Part shown: positions 31,901 through 40,088 of the stretch, in pieces
Numbering within the stretch: position 1 is the stretch's first letter
Layout: each line of letters begins with the position of its first letter
Origin: a virus
Reading direction: 5' to 3' (one strand)
IMG/VR virus record: IMGVR_UViG_3300025873_000008
Span: 1 to 40,088 of that record
Length of the DNA stretch: 40,088 nt
The notes under the pieces: generated by a model
The model's input: only the letters and a program-made list of their open reading frames with translations
What the model was told of the DNA's origin: nothing
Databases searched by the model: none
Program-made: the position numbers and the translations under genes

Positions 31901-34900
31901 CTAGAGCTAACTATGATTATTCTTTTGATGTAGGTAATAACATAAATGGAGGAATTAAACAAAGGGATATAGATTTAACTAGATACTTGATACCAGGTGT
32001 ACAATCGTTAGGTCCTAAAGAAGAGTATTCTATAAATAACTGGAACAGAGAGACTTCTGTGTTTATAAAAACATTGGAGGAAAGAGAATTACCTAGTAGT
32101 AATACAGTGTCTGTTCCCCCTTTACCTTTTCCAAGTCAAACACCTAGTTTACTTAGTGGAGGGGAGCCACTTATAGAAGATAAATCTAGATTTACAATAG
32201 GTAATAAAGGTGCATGTGCTACTCCTGAAAAAGAACAAGATCTTACAGTAGTATCATACTATGCATCTATGAAAAACATTTTTCCAAATCAATATGGACA
32301 AATGTATTCATATACTACTATTGACACAGGATACCAAGCACTTATAGAAGACACAGGAACTTCTACAATATTTGGTGGGGATACATTTATTTCTAGATTT
32401 GCATTTAAAACAAAGCTTCCATACTTTATAGATAATAGAGTGGGTGCTCCAGATGATAGTGATATATTTTACGATGAGATTGGTAATATTGGATACCCAA
32501 GATATTGGCACTCTGCAAGATCTATATTAGAAGATTATGATTTAGAAGATGGTGGTAGTACAACTCCTGTAAGAAACTTAATTTCATACAAGGCACACAA
32601 CTTTGATTGTCCTAATGATCCATCTACTATAGAACCAGGAGGAGGATCATATAGAACTTTCTATGATGGATATATGTATTTATTTGCATATGGTATTCCA
32701 AACTTCTATTGTGAAACTACATACAACACAGACTTACGACAAGCATTTAATAATAAAGAAGGGGACTTCTGGCCTCATGTAAGTTCTGGTATTCCTGATG
32801 ATTGGTTACAAGAAACAAACGTACCTATTGCGCAGGATAACACATATTATTATAATGTAACATATTCTAAACAGAATAAAGAAAATGTATTCTCACATCT
32901 ACCTCCAGATTGGAAAGATGACTTATGTTACACAGTGTTTCCATTTAGAGCTATTTATTCAGATGCAGCTATAACAACTGCTGACTCTAGAGTTAATAAC
33001 TGGTTAGTTTACAGAGCATTATCGTTCCATGATTTCCCACAGAACTATGGAAACCTTACATCATTGGATGGTATTCAAAACAAAGCAATACTTGCACGAT
33101 TTGAGAACAAGTCATTATTATATAACAACCTTCTCACAATTGATACAAGTAATCCACAAGCTGCATATATTGGTAACCCAAGACTATTTGATAGTTCTCC
33201 ACCAATTGACTTTGCTGAAACAGATTTAGGATATGTAGGAAGCCAGAATAAATTCTTACTAAAAATACCTCAAGGTCAAATCACTGTAGATGCTAAGAGA
33301 GGACAAGTGTTCTTAGTTTCAGGAACTAAAGTTCAAGATCTTACAGCATTTGGTTCTGGTGTAAATAGGTTCATGGCAGATCACTTACCGTTTGAAATAT
33401 TACAATACTTCCCAAATGTACCTACAGACAACCATTTCAATGGTATAGGACTACATGGTGTCTATGATAGTAAGTTTGAAAGAGTAATTATTACCAAGCG
33501 TGATTATATCCCTCTTCGTAATGATATTAAATATGATGAAGATACAGGAGAGTTCTACATTGAAGGAACAGCAGCTCCTCTTTTTGCACAAGCAGATCCA
33601 ACATCACGTTTACCACAAGTTTGTACTTTATATAAAAGTCAACCATTTGACGATACTATAAATATACAATATGTTCCTTGTGGAGAAGATTATGTAGAAA
33701 CTATTTTACTTGAATGTGGTTCTACAATTTGTCAAGGTATTGAAATATGTGCTCGTCAAATAGTATATAGTAATATAAGTCTTATAGTGCAGGGTGCTTG
33801 TGGAGACACAACAACAACTACAACAACTAATGGTACTACTACAACTAGTACTACAATAAGAAAAACTACTACTACTACAACAACAGTACAAGTAACAACT
33901 ACTACTACAACTGCAAAAAGTGACCCTCCAAGACACATAGTGTATCTTGAAGATGAAAAATACTTCTGTAATAAATCTTGGACAATTTCTTTTGACTTTA
34001 ACACAAAGAGTTGGATATCTTTTCATTCATATATTCCAAACTTCTACATAGGAGAGAATAACTTCTTCTATTCAGGAGTAAATGGATGTTGTACAAGTGA
34101 TGGTTTTGGAAATCTTGAAGTTATAGCAGGTGAGTTATTACCTCCTACTTTACCAACCACTACCACCACTACTACAAAAACAACACTATTTCCAACTACA
34201 ACAACTACTAGTACATTTAGAGATTTAGTAATAGAGGGTGGTGAAGTTACACCTACTTTTTGTGAACTTACTGGTGGTACAGGAATAATAACAATAACTA
34301 CTACTACAACAGCTCCATGCTACACTCCGTCAGAGAATTCAATAACTGATAGTTTTTTAGAAGGATATCAAATAGTTGGAGGATCTCCAACAATTAGTAC
34401 AGGCTCATCACAAGATGCGTGTAGAGCAATGAATTTAATATCTCCAAATGTATTAGGAATTTATATACAAGTTTCTTATGATAGTTATGATATAGGTGAA
34501 GCAGTATATGTTTGGGATCCAATAGCTCCATATTGTGAAGGTCTTTCAGAAGGTTGGTATTCTAATACAGAAAATACCGATAGTGTCTTTTATGTAGCTT
34601 CTAATTCTAGAATTGAACAAATAGAATATTGTGATTCCTGTTTAAGTACAACTACTACTATAGCTCCTCCACCAGAACTAGATGAATGTTGTGGATTTAT
34701 TTCAGTAACCCCTGAAGGTTTATACGTAAGTGGAGGTTCTGAAGACTCTACTTCACAAGATGGTTATGTAAATGTTCCAGGATTTGTATACTCAGCAACA
34801 ACAGGTGTTGCTTTTACGTCAAGTAAGTTATGGACTATAGATACAGACATAAAAGAATGGGACATTACACTTTCTCCATTTACAGCAACATTCAATAGAG

Positions 34901-35649
34901 ATATAACATATGGAGAAACTCCAAGTGTTGCAGGTAACATTGCACTAAGTGATACAGTATTATTAGGTGTAAATTCTACTACAGCTCCACAGAAGATTCT
35001 AGAAATAGATATTACAGCAAATACAGCTGTAGTAAATGTACAATTTGAAATACAACTAAATAGAGTTGTCGAAAGTAATTTATTATACACTAAAGAAAAT
35101 AAGTTAGTTTTAATATCTAAAGACGGACTAGACTACTACATTACACAATTTGATTACTCTAGTGGTAATGTTGAATTAGATGTAAGTCTTGGACAGCTCA
35201 CTGGACGCATTATGTTATTTGAATGTGATTGTATAATTAAAGTTTTAATTGATAGTATATTATATATATTTGACCCAATCCAAGGGCTTGTTAATGTAAC
35301 TGAAACAGATCCTAATTTTCCTCCACCAAATGCAAGTCCTATAGATTTTAAAACACTTAGCCAATCAGCAGCATATCTAAATTGTGGAATTGAAAATACA
35401 ACCACAACAAGTACTAGCACATCTACTACAACTAGCACTACTACAATTTCACCAACTTGCTATGAGTATGAAGTAAGTGGACCAATAGCAACATACTATA
35501 CAGATTGTTTTGGTCAGCAACAAGTAATAAGTTTAGGTAGTGGACAAACACAAATAGTATGTGCAGGTCTAGGAATAATAGGTGCAACATTAATAGGACC
35601 ATGTCCAGATTATACAACGACAACTAGTACTACTAATCCCCCAGTTTAA
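28993..35649 (+). CDS. Tail muzzle/stabilisation protein with added modules
   Basis: 2218-aa protein. The core at residues 1-1605 is recognisable as the crAss-like tail 'muzzle' or P22 gp10-like stabilisation protein (TGLNLDSSINQVGPGRLTY; LIGSHFIPEKRKNIFFL). A poly-Thr linker (about 1606-1640) is followed by another core segment (KSWTISFDFNTKSWISFHS, about 1660-1710). Then come added modules: Thr linker; short motif; a domain with CYTPSENSITD...GWYS (about 1775-1885); a propeller-like domain CCGFISVTP...(about 1892-2110); Thr linker; a small CYEYEVSGP domain (about 2148-2205). The terminal part of the usual muzzle is missing here and is found in the next gene. Muzzle proteins form the tail-end assembly through which DNA leaves. 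Confidence 0.75.
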   Translation: MAKQQSKKDSDKTKKQGNIRLNAGVARTGLNLDSSINQVGPGRLTYALNAAVENFDSSSVNYQNEPGNELCLDFPAGYKLIGSHFIPEKRKNIFFLANPSTGGSEIGFMDNNDCQYQTLVNAPCLNFDVNHPIPKVVHRITNCTTELYWTDGVNPRRYLDIENIPYVINLTSEGSICNSTETDQLDCNQLKIQPNFEIPQLMITQIRTIGNLKAGTYQFAIQYSDASGNELTSFYSVTNPLPIADEFTTTVNFDYPVGKSIVVGISNLDLSGQFEYYNLAVIKTINNITSVEIVGTYSIEDSTREVTYTGGDQSPIQLSISDIFEKFPYYDIAQDVTAVQDVLVWDNLTSIDRINYQSIANQITLGWETYRIPADENYADELNAVNLRGYMRDEVYAFEIVFLLKNGKQTDGFHIPGRERGANEAYPDVADSGINQNNDFIGDPDYYAGDVGFKPWWKIYNTASVTGPSVGQSNDANYKGPWEYGEFAYWESTETYPCEPDVWGDLSEQPIRHHKFPDVAVSPIIENGPIVYDNDKIVPTMQNDAVFPIGVRLDNSQVHTLIQNSGLTQDQKDDIVAYKIVRADRGTNKSIVAKGILRNVNKYTRDEEDYYYPNYPYNDLSSDPYVLANNNAWSADSEAYLVYLPEAEPDTSTFLAIIQGLEVTVNENQGVFEYTSALNGKVTQAVIDLDEVVEICSLTRPVPLLGKMVIGPGNYDVWRVFTDNTLTSCGHRIRWFDPFTDWNDTPYVNGVFRTQYMFDNGALGTSKKYTVITEVGAPEPDVTYCGRVWAGPLGWLDCCRPRQTLMPEEVFDPGEVENPPGVKKGSDYEGDSTSNNGWYGRRTKSRRSSLGCKDEKPQPSIEEQEDGEITYRQVFNSPETSFGQPFLGSVLKLESVMFGGGKAHWVQVKDNANYKLLSKEAQQDALDSSKKMADLSNPQSLGVMFTAYQAYLTIYINGITRKNYAMSFNSRANYDYSFDVGNNINGGIKQRDIDLTRYLIPGVQSLGPKEEYSINNWNRETSVFIKTLEERELPSSNTVSVPPLPFPSQTPSLLSGGEPLIEDKSRFTIGNKGACATPEKEQDLTVVSYYASMKNIFPNQYGQMYSYTTIDTGYQALIEDTGTSTIFGGDTFISRFAFKTKLPYFIDNRVGAPDDSDIFYDEIGNIGYPRYWHSARSILEDYDLEDGGSTTPVRNLISYKAHNFDCPNDPSTIEPGGGSYRTFYDGYMYLFAYGIPNFYCETTYNTDLRQAFNNKEGDFWPHVSSGIPDDWLQETNVPIAQDNTYYYNVTYSKQNKENVFSHLPPDWKDDLCYTVFPFRAIYSDAAITTADSRVNNWLVYRALSFHDFPQNYGNLTSLDGIQNKAILARFENKSLLYNNLLTIDTSNPQAAYIGNPRLFDSSPPIDFAETDLGYVGSQNKFLLKIPQGQITVDAKRGQVFLVSGTKVQDLTAFGSGVNRFMADHLPFEILQYFPNVPTDNHFNGIGLHGVYDSKFERVIITKRDYIPLRNDIKYDEDTGEFYIEGTAAPLFAQADPTSRLPQVCTLYKSQPFDDTINIQYVPCGEDYVETILLECGSTICQGIEICARQIVYSNISLIVQGACGDTTTTTTTNGTTTTSTTIRKTTTTTTTVQVTTTTTTAKSDPPRHIVYLEDEKYFCNKSWTISFDFNTKSWISFHSYIPNFYIGENNFFYSGVNGCCTSDGFGNLEVIAGELLPPTLPTTTTTTTKTTLFPTTTTTSTFRDLVIEGGEVTPTFCELTGGTGIITITTTTTAPCYTPSENSITDSFLEGYQIVGGSPTISTGSSQDACRAMNLISPNVLGIYIQVSYDSYDIGEAVYVWDPIAPYCEGLSEGWYSNTENTDSVFYVASNSRIEQIEYCDSCLSTTTTIAPPPELDECCGFISVTPEGLYVSGGSEDSTSQDGYVNVPGFVYSATTGVAFTSSKLWTIDTDIKEWDITLSPFTATFNRDITYGETPSVAGNIALSDTVLLGVNSTTAPQKILEIDITANTAVVNVQFEIQLNRVVESNLLYTKENKLVLISKDGLDYYITQFDYSSGNVELDVSLGQLTGRIMLFECDCIIKVLIDSILYIFDPIQGLVNVTETDPNFPPPNASPIDFKTLSQSAAYLNCGIENTTTTSTSTSTTTSTTTISPTCYEYEVSGPIATYYTDCFGQQQVISLGSGQTQIVCAGLGIIGATLIGPCPDYTTTTSTTNPPV
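33808..33912 (+). repeat. Poly-threonine linker inside muzzle protein
   Basis: 35 codons, mostly Thr (TTTTTTNGTTTTSTT, then TTTTTTTVQVTTTTTTA), separating the muzzle core from the next conserved segment. Further Thr linkers in this gene lie near 34156-34216, 34289-34311, 34645-34660, 35398-35448 and 35617-35634. Confidence 0.85.
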
Positions 35650-35650
35650 T

Positions 35651-36514
35651 ATGAAAACAATAGTAATAAAATTAACTTTTTCTGGACCAAACGCAGGCCC
35701 ATTTGACATACTTGATCCATCAGGAGGTGTGTTATTAGAGGGTGTGAGCAGAGAGGATTTGATAAATGGAATTACTGTTGAAGTTGATGATATTATTCAA
35801 TCAATTATAATTAGATCAAACGGAGATTGTAAATTTGAAAAATTTGTACAACTTGTAGATATTCCTATAGATGAATATCAGGAAGCTAAATATGCTCAAG
35901 ATACTACAGGATGTTTGTGGACACATCTAAAGAATCCACAGATATATAATTATTACTATGGTAATATTGAACCCTACATTATAGAATACCCATTTGCTTA
36001 TAAATATAACGATGAGATACTTCAGAATGTAAAAGACTATAGTAAAGTGTATAGATACTTACCTTCAACAGCTGGAGCTTTTGATAGTAATAGAAAGGTA
36101 CAAATAGATGATAAATGGTTTAACAAGGCTGTATTATATAATGGCCAACAATCTACAGGATTGTTAGAACTTGTTCCTAAGCCAGAAAATAATCTGTCAG
36201 CATATATGCAATATCCTATATTAAATAATGACAGTAAGACTATTACATTCACCAAAAGTGATAACTTTTATCAGTATAATACATTCTGGGCATTACAGAA
36301 AGATGAGCAGATACCATTATTTAATACATCTTGTGAATCTCTTTCTATTGATAAAGTTATAAATCAATCTAATATGGATTATGGTCCTAAATCATTTGGT
36401 AAGTCAACCCTTAGAGCTAAAAACTTAAAGGTGAGACATATACTTGATGACTCATCAACAACACACATTATAAGTCAGTTTATTGTAACACCATCACAAA
36501 TATCATATAAGTAA
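35651..36514 (+). CDS. FDLYSD-type module fused to muzzle C-terminal domain
   Basis: 287-aa protein starting one base after the muzzle gene stop. Residues 1-70 are a diverged module copy (GPNAGPFDILDPSGGVLLEGVSREDL). Residues about 85-287 match what I know as the last segment of crAss-like muzzle proteins (YYYGNIEPYIIEYPFAYKYN; FNKAVLYNGQQSTG; YMQYPILNNDSKTI; NFYQYNTFWALQKDEQIP; LKVRHILDDSS). So the usual single muzzle chain seems cut in two here, and the second half has gained the module at its N-terminus. The stop overlaps the next start by one base. The protein is probably part of the same tail structure. Confidence 0.7.
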   Translation: MKTIVIKLTFSGPNAGPFDILDPSGGVLLEGVSREDLINGITVEVDDIIQSIIIRSNGDCKFEKFVQLVDIPIDEYQEAKYAQDTTGCLWTHLKNPQIYNYYYGNIEPYIIEYPFAYKYNDEILQNVKDYSKVYRYLPSTAGAFDSNRKVQIDDKWFNKAVLYNGQQSTGLLELVPKPENNLSAYMQYPILNNDSKTITFTKSDNFYQYNTFWALQKDEQIPLFNTSCESLSIDKVINQSNMDYGPKSFGKSTLRAKNLKVRHILDDSSTTHIISQFIVTPSQISYK

Positions 36515-39186
36515 TGGCAAAAGGTTTAACAGCACATAAAGCAAAGAAGATACTCGAAGATGGAACAGTTCGAGGTAAAGCGCTTACAGAGAAACAAAAG
36601 AAGTTCTTTGGAGCTGTTGCTGGTGGTGCTACGCCTTTAAAAAAACTGAACGGTGGTTGGTTAGATAAGTTTGCTATGGGAGGAAGTCTTCCTGGTGCGT
36701 CTGGTATGATGTATGCACGTACGTCTGGAACATCTCCTGAAGAACCTAAGAAAGCTCAGGATGGAACAGTGATGTATGGTACACCTGAATATGAAGCTGC
36801 ATATAGAGAAGGTAGATTTGCTGATGTACCTAATCCATTAGATGAGATAGTTATTACAGCAGGTGTAGACTATGAGAAATATCCTTTGTATGATAAACTC
36901 TCTGCACAGCAGAAAGAGTATTTTAATGATCCAGGACCAATTGGTAGAGGTGTAAGAAGAGCTGCTCAAACAGATAGAGGGCTAGCTGAAGACACCAGAG
37001 ATATGGTAACAGGTATGTTAGTAAAACAACCCTTATCTGCATTACAAGTTCCTCAATCACTCATGGTGGAGGGTATAGAAGCATTAAGAGGTAGAGATTC
37101 TAACTTTTTAAATGCACTTACATATGATACACAGAGAACACCATCTCAAGTATTAAACATTCAGAATCCAGTTGGAGCAATTGCTCTTGATATAGTAACA
37201 GATCCCACAACATACATAGGTGCAGGTTTGTTTAAAAAACCTCTTATGGCACCTTTTACGAATGCATTGAAATCCAAACCAAACATGTACTATAGAGGTC
37301 TTGGACAATCTGGACTAGATGACGCTTTAACAAGTGGTGTATTGAGAGCAAAACCTGCAGATCAAATTGCTCCAGCAATGGTTGGTCCATTTGACATGGC
37401 AAAAAGATTTAATAATTTATATGTTTCTCCACGTCTTAATGTAGCTAATCAATACGGTAAGGGAGTTGTTGCTGAAATTCCTTCAGATGCTTCAAAGTTT
37501 TTTAGAAGATATAAAGGTTCTGATTGGAGTATGGCTACCAATCAAAACATACCTATAGACCAAGTAAATTTATATAAGAAGAATATATTTGGAAACTATA
37601 GACCAGTAGATGCAAGTGTTGATGCAGCAGCACCTTCACTAAGAAAATCACTTCTAAATGATTTTAATTCAATTGAAAAAGTAGCAGCTAATCTTACTAA
37701 CCCTTTGTCAGACACTAGAGTGGGTTTGACACAACTTAAAGAAATAGTAAAAGGAGGAAAATTCAAATCGCTATTTAGAGGATATAATCAAAATCCTGTT
37801 AATGAAGCTGCAGACTTTACTAAAAGTTGGATGTCAGCTCCAGGATTTAGAACAAGGTTTGATGACTTTACGTTTCAGTTTAATGATCCTGCACTAACTA
37901 GGCAACTTCGTAATAATCAAAATTTATATAACTCATCACTTGAACAATTAAAAAGAAAACAACCAGAGCTATTTACAGCAAGTGGAGAACTAGCTATGCC
38001 TTTGTCTTATATTGAGAAAACTTTTCCAAGACTTGCTGATGATGCAATGGTGTTAAGAAGGTTAAAAGACCAGATGGTTGAAGGAGCTAAAAAGATAAAC
38101 TACGCTAATAATGCTAGAATGAATGCAGATCAACTAGAAGCAACAGGAAGGTTTACTAAAGTGATGACTCCTACAAGTGCTGATGATATAAAATATTTTG
38201 CTGATAATCCTAATACATTAGGGTTCTTTAGAGCTTCAGAAAATAGAGCACTTATTTCTCTTCCTAGGTTTGAATCAGCTTATCCGAATTTATCCCAAAG
38301 AAATTGGAGACTTGGAAGAACTGTTGCGCATGAAAACAAACATGCAATGGATGCTGGTGCAAGAGCTACCAAACCTGAGTATGCTAGAACAATTCAATCT
38401 GCTGTTCCTCAAGTGACGGATGACTATGCTAAGGTGCTAACAGGATCTAATAAAAAGAGCATCGAAAAGGTTTATGGAAACATAAAGAACTTAGGAGATG
38501 ATACAGCAGAAACAATAGAATATCTATCTAGACCACAAGAAGTTGCTGCAAGGATAGATGAACTAAGAATGGACTACATACCTAAAAAGTTTTGGGGAAC
38601 AGAGAAACAATATGAAGTTTCTGATGATTTGATAAAAAAAATAATATCAGACGGTAAGGCAGGTAAAACCTCAGTAAGTCCACGATTCTTTAAAATGATA
38701 AAAGATAAAGAAGCATTTAAGAATCTATTTAAAGTTCTACCTGCAGTAGCAGCTCCTATTGCTATTGGTGCACCACAAATGAAAAATGGTGGAAGATGCT
38801 GGCCAGGATATAAAGCAGTTGCTGGTAAAACACCTTTTAGTAAGGGTAGTTGTCAGAAGGCTCAAGATGGTGGATGGCTAGATAAGTTTCAAGAAGGTGG
38901 TGTGATAGAAGATAATAGAGGACAATTAGCATATCCAGGAGAGGTAACTAAAATCAATTCCAACAATATAACAATGAAGGGTGTTAACTACCCTGTACTT
39001 GGAGTATCTGACGCTGGTGATATAAAGGTGATGCAACCAGGAGAAGATTACAAGTTTAAAGGAAACAGCGTTACAGAGTTTCCTATGGCCAGAGATGGAA
39101 AATCTTTGGTAGAGTTAAACCAATTGACTAACTTTACAAACTATAACACCCCACAACCAGGCGGCTGGTTAGACAAATACCACTAA
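36514..39186 (+). CDS. Polyvalent internal virion protein with metallopeptidase motif
   Basis: 890-aa protein. The N-terminus (TAHKAKKILEDGTVRGK; TEKQKKFFGAVAGG) is typical of crAss-like internal proteins. GGWLDKF occurs at about residues 47-53 and 786-792, and GGWLDKY at the extreme end. At about 258-365 a stretch YYRGLGQSGLDDALTSG...YVSPRLNVANQYG...VVAEIP resembles an ADP-ribosyltransferase-like fold. At 600-690 lies a zincin motif: VAHENKHAMDAG (HExxH at 606-610), with downstream glutamates E669 and E676 in EYLSRPQEVAAR as third-ligand candidates. A C-terminal part repeats GG-K-rich tags. Phage polyvalent proteins enter the host with DNA and modify host targets. Both enzymatic activities are predicted from motifs only. 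Confidence 0.65.
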   Translation: MAKGLTAHKAKKILEDGTVRGKALTEKQKKFFGAVAGGATPLKKLNGGWLDKFAMGGSLPGASGMMYARTSGTSPEEPKKAQDGTVMYGTPEYEAAYREGRFADVPNPLDEIVITAGVDYEKYPLYDKLSAQQKEYFNDPGPIGRGVRRAAQTDRGLAEDTRDMVTGMLVKQPLSALQVPQSLMVEGIEALRGRDSNFLNALTYDTQRTPSQVLNIQNPVGAIALDIVTDPTTYIGAGLFKKPLMAPFTNALKSKPNMYYRGLGQSGLDDALTSGVLRAKPADQIAPAMVGPFDMAKRFNNLYVSPRLNVANQYGKGVVAEIPSDASKFFRRYKGSDWSMATNQNIPIDQVNLYKKNIFGNYRPVDASVDAAAPSLRKSLLNDFNSIEKVAANLTNPLSDTRVGLTQLKEIVKGGKFKSLFRGYNQNPVNEAADFTKSWMSAPGFRTRFDDFTFQFNDPALTRQLRNNQNLYNSSLEQLKRKQPELFTASGELAMPLSYIEKTFPRLADDAMVLRRLKDQMVEGAKKINYANNARMNADQLEATGRFTKVMTPTSADDIKYFADNPNTLGFFRASENRALISLPRFESAYPNLSQRNWRLGRTVAHENKHAMDAGARATKPEYARTIQSAVPQVTDDYAKVLTGSNKKSIEKVYGNIKNLGDDTAETIEYLSRPQEVAARIDELRMDYIPKKFWGTEKQYEVSDDLIKKIISDGKAGKTSVSPRFFKMIKDKEAFKNLFKVLPAVAAPIAIGAPQMKNGGRCWPGYKAVAGKTPFSKGSCQKAQDGGWLDKFQEGGVIEDNRGQLAYPGEVTKINSNNITMKGVNYPVLGVSDAGDIKVMQPGEDYKFKGNSVTEFPMARDGKSLVELNQLTNFTNYNTPQPGGWLDKYH

Positions 39187-39187
39187 T

Positions 39188-40088
39188 ATGAAAGCTGAAT
39201 TTTTAAAGATAGCAGGCGTTAAGTCTGAAGCAGAGTTTTACAAGAAGTTTCCTAATGAGGAAGCCTTTATGAAAAAGCACGGAAAAGCTGTAAAGAAACT
39301 TATGGCTAAGAAGGCTAATATAGGAGCTATGATTCCAAACATAAAAACACCTAAAGGTAACCGCCCACCCACTCGTATAGATGAGGCTTTCTTATTTGAT
39401 ACAGTGGCAAAACAAATGGGTCAAAAGAGTTATGATGAAACAATAGAAGATATGAAAGATCAGGCTTATCTTTCAGCAAGCCAGGAACAACAGGGTGATG
39501 ATTCTGGTGGTGGATTGATGAGTATGTTAAATAGTGCTCTTGGTGAAGGTGGACTAGAAGGTCTAATATCTGGTGGTGGTATTGGTGGTGGTCAAGGTGG
39601 AAGTAGTGCATCAGATATTATGGGCTCTCTTCCTATGAAAAAGGGTGGTAAGGTTAAAAAGTTTGAACCTCACATGATGTATGATCCTAAAACTGGTAAG
39701 GGGTATAAAGCTAATAAGTTAGAGGATCATTTAAAAATGGAGAAGTTAGGATATACACACGAAGTGCCCAAAGGTCAAGATGGAATAGGTACTCCTCAGT
39801 TTGATTTTGATTTAGGAGATTCTGGACCATCTAGAATGGGTAGATATAATCCTGACGGAAGTCCTGAATCATTCTTACAAGGAGCTCAAAGAATATACAA
39901 TTCTAAAGCGGTGCAAGACTTTGGTATTCCTATTGTTAGTGATGTAATATCTATTAAGGAGCAACTCAAAGCACAAAAAGAAACATTAGCTAGAGCTAAA
40001 CAAAACAGAATGTTAAGTGAGCTTACACTTGATGCAGCTAAATCAGAACCTGAAAAAATAGAACGTGAATATGTACGACCTGAAGATG
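39188..40088 (+). CDS. Internal virion protein, 3' end outside window (partial)
   Basis: ATG two bases after the preceding stop; 300 codons without a stop to the window edge. The start KAEFLKIAGVKSEAEFYKKF and the following EEAFMKKHGKAVKK are of the type found at the N-terminus of crAss-like internal (cargo) proteins. After a Gly/Ser-rich section (about 115-145) comes SLPMKKGGKVKKFEP, a tag-like motif comparable to GGWLDKF, then TGKGYKANKLEDHLK and a helical Lys/Glu part. Probably packaged inside the capsid and ejected with DNA. Enzyme motifs may lie beyond the window. Confidence 0.65.
   Translation, partial: MKAEFLKIAGVKSEAEFYKKFPNEEAFMKKHGKAVKKLMAKKANIGAMIPNIKTPKGNRPPTRIDEAFLFDTVAKQMGQKSYDETIEDMKDQAYLSASQEQQGDDSGGGLMSMLNSALGEGGLEGLISGGGIGGGQGGSSASDIMGSLPMKKGGKVKKFEPHMMYDPKTGKGYKANKLEDHLKMEKLGYTHEVPKGQDGIGTPQFDFDLGDSGPSRMGRYNPDGSPESFLQGAQRIYNSKAVQDFGIPIVSDVISIKEQLKAQKETLARAKQNRMLSELTLDAAKSEPEKIEREYVRPED

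Noticed and set aside
33706-34026. Minus-strand Ser/Cys-rich frames within the muzzle gene
   Set aside because: Shadows of the poly-Thr linker in the opposite strand.
39351-39611. Minus-strand His/Leu-rich frame near the right edge
   Set aside because: It overlaps the well-formed partial internal-protein gene on the plus strand and is compositionally a shadow of its Gly-rich part.

Overview
The window looks like the structural half of a tailed, podovirus-type bacteriophage of the crAss-like group (Crassvirales) that infects a member of the Bacteroidota. The evidence is the gene order HU/IHF-like protein, large terminase, portal, acidic scaffold-like protein, major capsid protein, connector proteins and a very large tail 'muzzle'/stabilisation protein. 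It is supported by AT-rich DNA, A-rich leaders without Shine-Dalgarno motifs, promoter-like TTTG / TAnnTTTG boxes of the Bacteroidota type, and stop codons that are nearly all TAA. Family names come from recognising protein sequence and gene order; no database search was possible.

Layout. Bases 1-831 hold a leftward cluster of very small genes (29, 44, 48 and 83 aa, plus one cut by the window edge), several of them single-pass membrane proteins. Bases 832-1133 are non-coding, with 10-bp iterons and hairpins. A leftward 129-aa gene (1177-1566) ends at a clear intrinsic terminator. Bases 1567-1906 form a divergent control region with guanine runs, direct repeats and a promoter for the rightward genes. 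Bases 1907-3812 hold small regulatory or packaging genes (HTH protein, HU/IHF-like protein, zinc ribbon, TerS candidate). Bases 3816-14519 hold packaging and head genes: TerL, portal, scaffold candidate, MCP, a conserved post-MCP protein, a connector candidate and an abundant structural protein.

Bases 14619-25383 form one long accessory cassette between strong terminators (14559-14607 and 25385-25448). It holds a von Willebrand A protein, an 1111-aa multi-domain adhesin-like protein, a trypsin-like serine protease, a tail-collar receptor-binding protein, a coiled-coil fibre protein and mucin-like poly-threonine proteins. A small module with the signature FDLYSD...FTTPF...LL.GY recurs here as stand-alone genes and as an N-terminal fusion.

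Bases 25557-36514 hold a metallophosphoesterase and the conserved neck and tail genes, ending in a muzzle protein that appears to be split in two. Its last conserved segment is a separate gene whose N-terminus is another copy of the FDLYSD-type module. Bases 36514-40088 encode probable internal (ejected) virion proteins. One is a polyvalent protein with an HExxH metallopeptidase motif, an ADP-ribosyltransferase-like stretch and three GGWLDK[FY] tags.

The most unusual aspect is this modular surface system: one small module family, poly-Thr linkers and duplicated beta-rich domains combined with protease, vWA, propeller-like and collar domains, and apparently tied to the tail through the split muzzle.
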